NCBI GenBank assembly: GCA_954871525.1
Contig: OX940865.1
Coordinates: 9,314,606 to 9,378,605, forward strand
DNA from: Parietaria judaica
Taxonomy: Eukaryota > Streptophyta > Magnoliopsida > Rosales > Urticaceae
DNA: 64,000 nt
Reading direction: 5' to 3'
In this document: piece by piece, positions 58,650-64,000 of the stretch
Layout of the letters: each line of letters opens with the position of its first letter
How positions within the stretch are numbered: the first letter of the stretch is position 1
Notes under the pieces: generated by a model
Seen by the model: only the letters and a program-made list of their open reading frames with translations
Told to the model about the DNA's origin: nothing
Databases searched by the model: none
Translations under genes and position numbers: made by a program

Positions 58650-58990
58650 AGGGAGGGAGGGAGAGAGAGAGAGAGAGAGTGTGTGTGTGTGTGTGTACAT
58701 GTGGCAACGTGGGAGAGGGCGAGAAAAGAAGTAGTCCCCTTAAAAAAATGAAAAATAAAAAAGACGTGGCAATTTAAAAAAAAAAAGACGACATGACGTG
58801 CCACGTAGATGTCCGCGTGTCAGTCAACACTGCCACATCATCATTTGACTAACAATCATCCAATTAGTTGGATGGAATTTTGTGATTAGAGTGATTAGTG
58901 TACATTGGAGACTTTTGCCGTCGTTTTTGGGCATTGGCATCATGCCTAAGGAAATTCGAAAACATTGGCTACTTATGCCGCTAATTACCT
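57398..58990. mobile_element. Mutator-type element, about 1.6 kb, non-coding, with ~180-bp inverted ends
   Basis: GGGTAATTAGCGGCATAAGT at the left is matched in inverted form by ACTTATGCCGCTAATTACC at the right, and the match continues for about 180 bp (GGCATGATGCCAATGCC, AACGACGGCAAAAGTC, CCAACTAATTGGATGG). Flanks ATTTTTTAA and TTTTTTTAA give a 9-bp duplication with one difference. The interior is AT-rich, with a (GA)n(GT)n tract and no long frame. Confidence 0.82.
58616..58696. repeat. (GA)n(GGGA)n(GA)n(GT)n compound microsatellite
   Basis: GA dinucleotides, then GGGA units, then GA again and finally GT repeats. The apparent Glu/Arg-rich frame across it is a by-product of the repeat. Confidence 0.9.
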
Positions 58991-59021
58991 TTTTTTTAAT
59001 TTGCATGTACTATTTATAAAG

Positions 59022-59215
59022 GTTAATTGTGGCAAAAATATCCAACTTTTGTCAATATTCTCCTATAGGTACCCAAACTCATTAAGCGTAGGCAAAATTA
59101 CCCAACGTCACACTTTTGTCGCCGACCAAATAACGCCGTTAGACATTGCCCACGTGACAGTTAGGCTGTCTCATGTGGAATACCACGTGGCCAAATGTTA
59201 GGTACTATTGCCTTC
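59022..59215. mobile_element. Single end of a GGGTTAAT-family MITE
   Basis: GGTTAATTGTGGCAAAAATA followed by CCTATAGGTACCC and TAACGCCGTTAG resembles the left arms at 5539 and 47261, but no matching right arm is nearby. It is a truncated copy. Confidence 0.5.
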
Positions 59216-60265
59216 ACGTGTCATTTATTTTATTTTATTTTAAAATCTTTACACGCTGGCCAATATTTTATTTTTTTACATGTCAAACATGATCAAATAA
59301 TTTTATAAAATATGTACTAATAAAAAAATATGTTATTTTTTTAAATAATGAAATAATTACTTAAAAATTATTAATTTTAATTTATCTAAAAGAAAATCTT
59401 TCCCGTGGCACGTATATATATTTTACATATGTTAAATATAATCAAATAGTTATATAAAATATGTTTAAAAAAAATATTTTTTTCTTACAGGAATAATTTA
59501 TAATTTTTGAATAGATTATATTAAATTTTTGAAACTAAAACATTGTTGTATATAATATAACAGGCATTTTAATATAAAATTAAGGCATAGTATGATTTGT
59601 GAAGACATATAACATATATGAAACTAAGCATGATTAAAACAAATAATTGTATCAAATACGGTTCAAACTGATTGAAACTGAAAGTTTGGTGACTGATAAA
59701 AATTGTGTTTAACCTTAATAGTGTTAATTTTGTTTTAAAATGAAAAAAGATAAACTAAAATATGCATTTTTGGTAATAATATAAATTCGAAACCAAAAAC
59801 CCAAATGTTATTTAATCCGTTTGTATTAAATAACAATTAGGTTTAATATGAAAAATTTATTAAAATTTAATCTTATAAGAAAAATAATATGAAATATATG
59901 CATCAATGTAACTCAAAATTCAAGTAAAAATACCCCAAAATAATTTAATCAAACAAACATATACTTAACAATGTGAAACATGAAAATGAGAGATTGAACG
60001 GTCTTTGAATGTAAATAAAATTGAGCATGAGAAATTTTATAAGACTAAAGATTGCACTACTTGAAAAAAAAAATATGAAATATATATTAATTATATTGGT
60101 CGGGTCGGAGACCCCGACCCGACCCAAGGTTTTGGACTCGACCCCGACTCGAATAATAGTTGGTCTCGCCTGATCCGACCTAATTTTGAGCGGGTTAGAT
60201 TGGGCGGGTTAGATTAGGGTCGGGTCTCTAACGAATTAGGTTGGGCCATCGGGTTAGGTTTATAA
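59216..60265. other. Intergenic, no gene seen
   Basis: AT-rich to 60090. About 60095-60265 is rich in GGGTCGGG/GACCCGACC motifs, a likely fragment of a non-autonomous DNA element. Confidence 0.45.
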
Positions 60266-60269
60266 TGCT

Positions 60270-60861
60270 TAGGGCTGTAATTAAAACCCGGAATCCGGTT
60301 TTAAATCCGCATCCGCACCCGCATCCGATTTTAAAATCCGAATCCGAATCCGAAATCTGGATATGGATATCCGGATCCGGATTTAAAATCGGATTCGGAT
60401 AAGGGTTTTGGTATTTAAAAATCCGGATATCCGGATCCGGTTTAAAACCCGGTTTATTTTAATATTTTAATTATTTTTTTTTATTTTTTTTATGTTAGGA
60501 GTACTTATTTATTTGTGATGCTTTTTTTTAATTGTCATATCTTTTGCAGTTGATGATGATGTTGACGCTTGATGATGCACGGGAATGAAGAAAAGATGGT
60601 GCGGAATGAAGACGGGGATTTGAATGCATTTTTAATTTTGTATGTATTATGTGATAATATGTATTAGATTTGTTCGGTTTTTTGGACAACGGGAAAATAT
60701 GTAGACTTGTACGGGTTTTATAGTCGTTAAAATTAATTTTTTTTAATAAATAAAAACCGGATCCGGATATTCGGTTTTCGAATCTGGATCCGAATACTGA
60801 TTTTCGAATATCCGATTTTCGGATCCGGATCCGGATACCTATATATTTAATGCTCACCCTA
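60270..60861. mobile_element. hAT-like element rich in ATCCGG motifs
   Basis: Starts TAGGGCTGTAATTAAAACCC and ends TTTAATGCTCACCCTA, approximate inverted ends, with dense ATCCGGAT/AACCCGG repeats near both sides. No clear 8-bp duplication. Related in style to the element at 8860-9498. Confidence 0.55.
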
Positions 60862-61019
60862 AATATATAGGGCTTATTAGCAAAATACTCAATTAAAGTC
60901 AAACTATTTTAAAAAAATACTCAAGGTTTAATTAATCCAAATCATACTTATTTTAAATATTATATTCCAAAAATACCATTTGTCACCTATCTCTCCCATC
61001 TCGCTCGCTGAAGCTCGGC

Positions 61020-61110
61020 TCTCGCTGAAACCATCGCTGAAGCTCGACTCTGCTGAAATTCTCCGCTCGTTGAAGCTCGGCTCTTGAAGATGGCGTCCTC
61101 AAACTCGAAT
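61020..61110. repeat. Short degenerate repeat of GCTGAAGCTCG
   Basis: GCTGAAGCTCGGCTCT-like units recur four to five times in about 90 bp, just upstream of the gene-fragment cluster. Confidence 0.6.
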
Positions 61111-61213
61111 CTTCTGCTGAAGATCGAATCCTCACACTCTCTCTGCTCGCTCGTTTAAGTTGTCCTAGAGAAATCTTCGAACCACCATCAATGGCGGCGA
61201 TTTCTTTGACTCC

Positions 61214-61270
61214 GAGTTCATTACCAGGAAGTTCATGACCAACAGGCTTCTCTTCAGGAAGCAATTTGTC
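61214..61270 (+). pseudogene. Fragment of ribosomal protein S24 (eS24)
   Basis: One frame reads EFITRKFMTNRLLFRKQFV, matching the highly conserved TRKFMTNRLLxRKQFV near the eS24 N-terminus. The match starts and stops abruptly, and the rest of the protein is absent, so this is a captured or left-over exon fragment. It lies 170 bp upstream of the PPR-SMR pseudogene on the same strand. Confidence 0.7.
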
Positions 61271-61440
61271 AGCATCCTACTCTTATGTCTATCTCGAGCT
61301 CTTTTGTTGATTTTTTTCGTTAGATTTTTACGATCAACGTCGTTAGGGATTTTGAATTGGCCCCTTCTCTTCTCTTCTCTTCTCTTCACTTCTCTTCTCT
61401 TATCTCCTCTCTAGTTGATTCCAGTTCTTCCTCGCCGATC

Positions 61441-62531
61441 ATGAAGAATCGTCCGAGACTCGAATTGGAGATCTGGGAGAAGATGCGCGAGAATTCGTGG
61501 CATATGGACTTCATTTTGTACAACACGCTGCTAAACATGTGTGCCGATTTGGGGTTGGAGGAGGAAGCCGAGAAGCTCTTCGAGGAGATGAGGTGGCGAT
61601 GTGCGGTGGCGACGCCAGCGACGAAGAGAATGTGTTGGCGTGCTTGCAGCAGGCCAACCCGAAGCTGGTGACGTTCGTCAAGCTGGTGCAAGACAAGGAA
61701 TCCGGTTTCCAGGCGGTGAAGGACGAATTCCGAAAAATTATCAACAACATTGCGGTATGCTATGTTTTAAGACTATGAGAGCGATAATTCGTGACCTTAT
61801 AAATCTCGATTAGCATTCCCTCTTAAGACGACGCTTCTTTTGGACTCGTGCTCGTTTAAGCTCTGCAAGTTGATACCGGGAGTAACCCATGACGTTCTAA
61901 ATCTTATATAAACGCCCTTATCTTTGTGATACGGGTTCCTTAACACGTTGTTTCAAGATAGTGGCTCTTTTTACTCACTTATCACTTGTTAGGGTTTTGT
62001 ATAGTTGATATTGTAAGTAATTTACGTCCTTGTAAACTCTGTTAAGTCCCCGAATGTAAACTGACTAATACATTATGCTCCAACTCTTAATAGGTAGAAG
62101 CCCGAAGGCCTTTTTGCAACTGCCTGATCGACATATGCTGCAACTGAGGCCGTCAGGAGCGGGCCCACGAGCTGCTCTACTTCGGCATCCTCGACGGCCT
62201 TTACCCAACTCTCCACAACAAGACCGAGCATGAGTGGTGCCTCGACGTGCGGTCCCTCTCAATTGGTGCGGCCGAGACTGCGCTAGAAAAGTGAATGGGT
62301 ACTCTGTTTAGGATCGTCCAGCGCAACGAGGAGATCCCCGAGCTCCTCTCGGCAGAGACCGGAGCCGGGACACTGATACTACTAGGCTTGCCAAACTCTT
62401 TCGCTTCGCACGTCGAAAAGCTCGAAGCGCCGTTTAGGCAGAGCGAAGAGAGGGCGGGTCGGTTCGTGACAACAAGAGAGGATTTGTTGTCGTGGGCTCA
62501 GTCCCGAGCTCCAAGAACTGTTGCAGCGTGA
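61441..62531 (+). pseudogene. PPR-SMR protein pseudogene, SOT1-like (At5g46580 type)
   Basis: Three recognisable pieces: 61441-61593 (a PPR unit, ILYNTLLNMCADLGLEEEAE), 61593-61754 in another frame (NVLACLQQANPKLVTFVKLV, the pre-SMR region) and 62094-62531 (VEARRPFCNCLIDIC, then the SMR domain with LDVRSLSIGAAETALE and NSFASHVEKLEAPFRQS). Between the first two, several PPR units are missing and the frame shifts. The last piece has in-frame stops at 62145-62147 and 62292-62294, the latter where a Trp is expected. A GT-AG gap at 61755-62093 looks like a kept intron, so it is not a simple processed copy. Active SOT1 proteins process chloroplast rRNA; this copy cannot make a whole protein. Confidence 0.85.
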
Positions 62532-62865
62532 TAATGAGAACCGGAGTCAGATGATTGAAGTGTTCATAGTCTATAGCTTTTTCTTTTTGTTAAACTAACT
62601 TGTGTATTTGAAAAGCATTTTTGGTTTGAATTTTGTTGCTTTTTAGAAAGTTTATGCTACAGGGCATTGAAAAGCTTATATCGATCACTGTTATTCTTAA
62701 CTTGTGTACCATAGAAGGAACCGGCACTCTGAGGCCCAACCTGAGGCAAATGGCTGAGGGTTCAGCGAGCAGCTCTAGGCGGCCTAAGGGCTGATTTTTA
62801 ATTGCTTAGCTTATTGATTTATTTAATTTGTGCCATTAAGTTTATGAAATGTAATTTCCTAGCAA
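62532..62865. other. Spacer after the pseudogene
   Basis: No gene or clear repeat seen. About 62706-62795 is GC-richer and may be a further fragment of unknown origin. Confidence 0.4.
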
Positions 62866-62870
62866 GAATG

Positions 62871-63725
62871 TAACAATTGTAATTTTTAAATTATTATATA
62901 TATATATATATAAATTTTGAAATAATTTAACTCTCATTACATAAGTGTAATTATAGTTACACTTTTGTAACTCCAGTTACACAAGTGTAATTGTAGTTAC
63001 ACTTATGTACCTCCAGTTAACCGTAGTTACATTTATGTAACAAGAGTTACATAAGTGTAACTACAATGTTCACAATTGTGTAAAAACATGAATTCTTAAT
63101 AAACTCATACACATTTGTCATATTACAATTGTGTATGATTCGTAAATTTACGAGATTTAATCATATTAAATTTATAGTAAGTAATTTTAATCACTTGTAA
63201 ACACATATGATTCGTAACTACCAAATTACCATGTAACGATTGTAATTTTCAAAATTATTATATAAGTATCAATTTCGAAATAATTTAACTCCCGTTACAT
63301 AAATGTAACTATAGTTACACTTATGTAACTCCAGTTACACAAGTGTAATTGTAGTTAAATTTATGTACCTGCAGTTACACTTGTGTAACTGTAGTTACAT
63401 TTATGTAACGAGAGTTATATAAGTGTAACTATAATTTTCACAATTGTGTAAAAACACGAATTCTTAATAAATTCATACACATTTGTCAGATTACAATTGT
63501 GTAAATATATTTACATTTATGAGAGTTAATCATATTAAAAATATAGTAAGTAATTTTAATCACTTGTAAACATATATGATTCGTAACTACCAAATTATCA
63601 TGTAACAATTATAATTTTCAAAATTATTATATAAATATCAATTTTCAAGAAAGTGTAACTCCGGTTACAAAAGTGTAACTCCAGTTACGTAAGAGTAATT
63701 GTAGTTACCCAAGTGTAACTGTAAC
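62871..63725. repeat. Tandem array of ~363-369-bp units made of GTTACA/TGTAAC palindromes
   Basis: The marker TAAC(A/G)ATT(G/A)TAATTTT begins units at 62871, 63234 and 63603, giving periods of 363 and 369 bp; the third unit is partial. Each unit contains about 8-10 short blocks GTTACAYTTRTGTAAC alternating with CCAGTTACACAAGTGTAATT, so it is built of nested short palindromes. Each also includes a TTCACAATTGTGTAAAAACA block. Confidence 0.85.
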
Positions 63726-64000
63726 TAATAGAATTGTATAAATGTAAAGAGAATTGCATAGTATAAATTATAATTTTGAGTTTGCGACGTCCATTGATGG
63801 AACTTCTCGATGTTCCATCAAAGTTGAAATCGAAAATCATGTACAATATCGTATTAAAGTGAAGATAAGTTTAAGTTTGAGTCTAGAAATTAGTCAATAG
63901 TGTACACATATATCAACATACTAGCAAACAAGAAGAGCATATAATGCTTTAATCGTCATCCAAAGCATTTGAAGATTTATACAACTCTTTGATATTTACA
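63726..64000. other. Window end, no gene seen
   Basis: AT-rich sequence; nothing can be called with confidence. Confidence 0.4.

Noticed and set aside
58526..58777. Glu/Arg-rich frame
   Set aside because: Created by a GA/GGGA/GT microsatellite.
62871..63725. CRISPR-like array
   Set aside because: The repeats are palindromic, of variable spacing and without unique spacers; the context is a plant nucleus.

Overview
The window is nuclear DNA from a flowering plant, most likely a eudicot. It is AT-rich, its genes have GT-AG introns, and transposable elements fill most of the space between them. I assembled the gene models by reading splice sites and checking that every exon joins in frame; nothing was tested by search or transcript.

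Layout: (1) 1-4116 is the 3' part of a CACTA (En/Spm-type) transposon with an apparently intact six-exon gene, a Transposase_24-like protein ending in a Ulp1 cysteine protease. It is inserted into one arm of a Mutator-type MITE. (2) 4.1-13 kb is gene-free: nested MITEs, a solo LTR, a plastid 23S rRNA insertion and a SINE. (3) 13323-18940 (minus) is a seven-exon gene for a 472-aa protein I do not recognise, with a ~180-bp tandem repeat in its first intron. (4) 21603-24231 (minus) is a two-exon BES1/BZR1 transcription factor closest to BEH4, with a G-box cluster 1.2-1.6 kb upstream of its start. (5) 26097-36241 (minus) is a decayed Ty1/copia element with two LTRs, PBS, PPT and an ATACA target duplication, split by a 2.7-kb solo LTR and a 1.6-kb hAT element. 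(6) 36.2-40 kb holds two more hAT elements and a SINE. (7) 40041-42593 (minus) is a three-exon gene for a 316-aa protein with a Cys motif, probably organellar. (8) 45472-45934 (minus) is a small two-exon gene (87 aa). (9) 51288-54422 (plus) is a complete ten-exon gamma-glutamyl hydrolase. (10) 55-64 kb has MITEs, a SINE, an RPS24 fragment beside a broken PPR-SMR (SOT1-like) pseudogene, and a ~363-bp tandem array built of GTTACA/TGTAAC palindromes.

The five host genes are unrelated in function and show no cluster logic. The richest signal is the mobile-element stratigraphy. Many insertions keep readable target duplications (8 bp for hAT, 9 bp for Mutator-type, 5 bp for copia, 11-12 bp for SINEs), so families and insertion order can be read directly.
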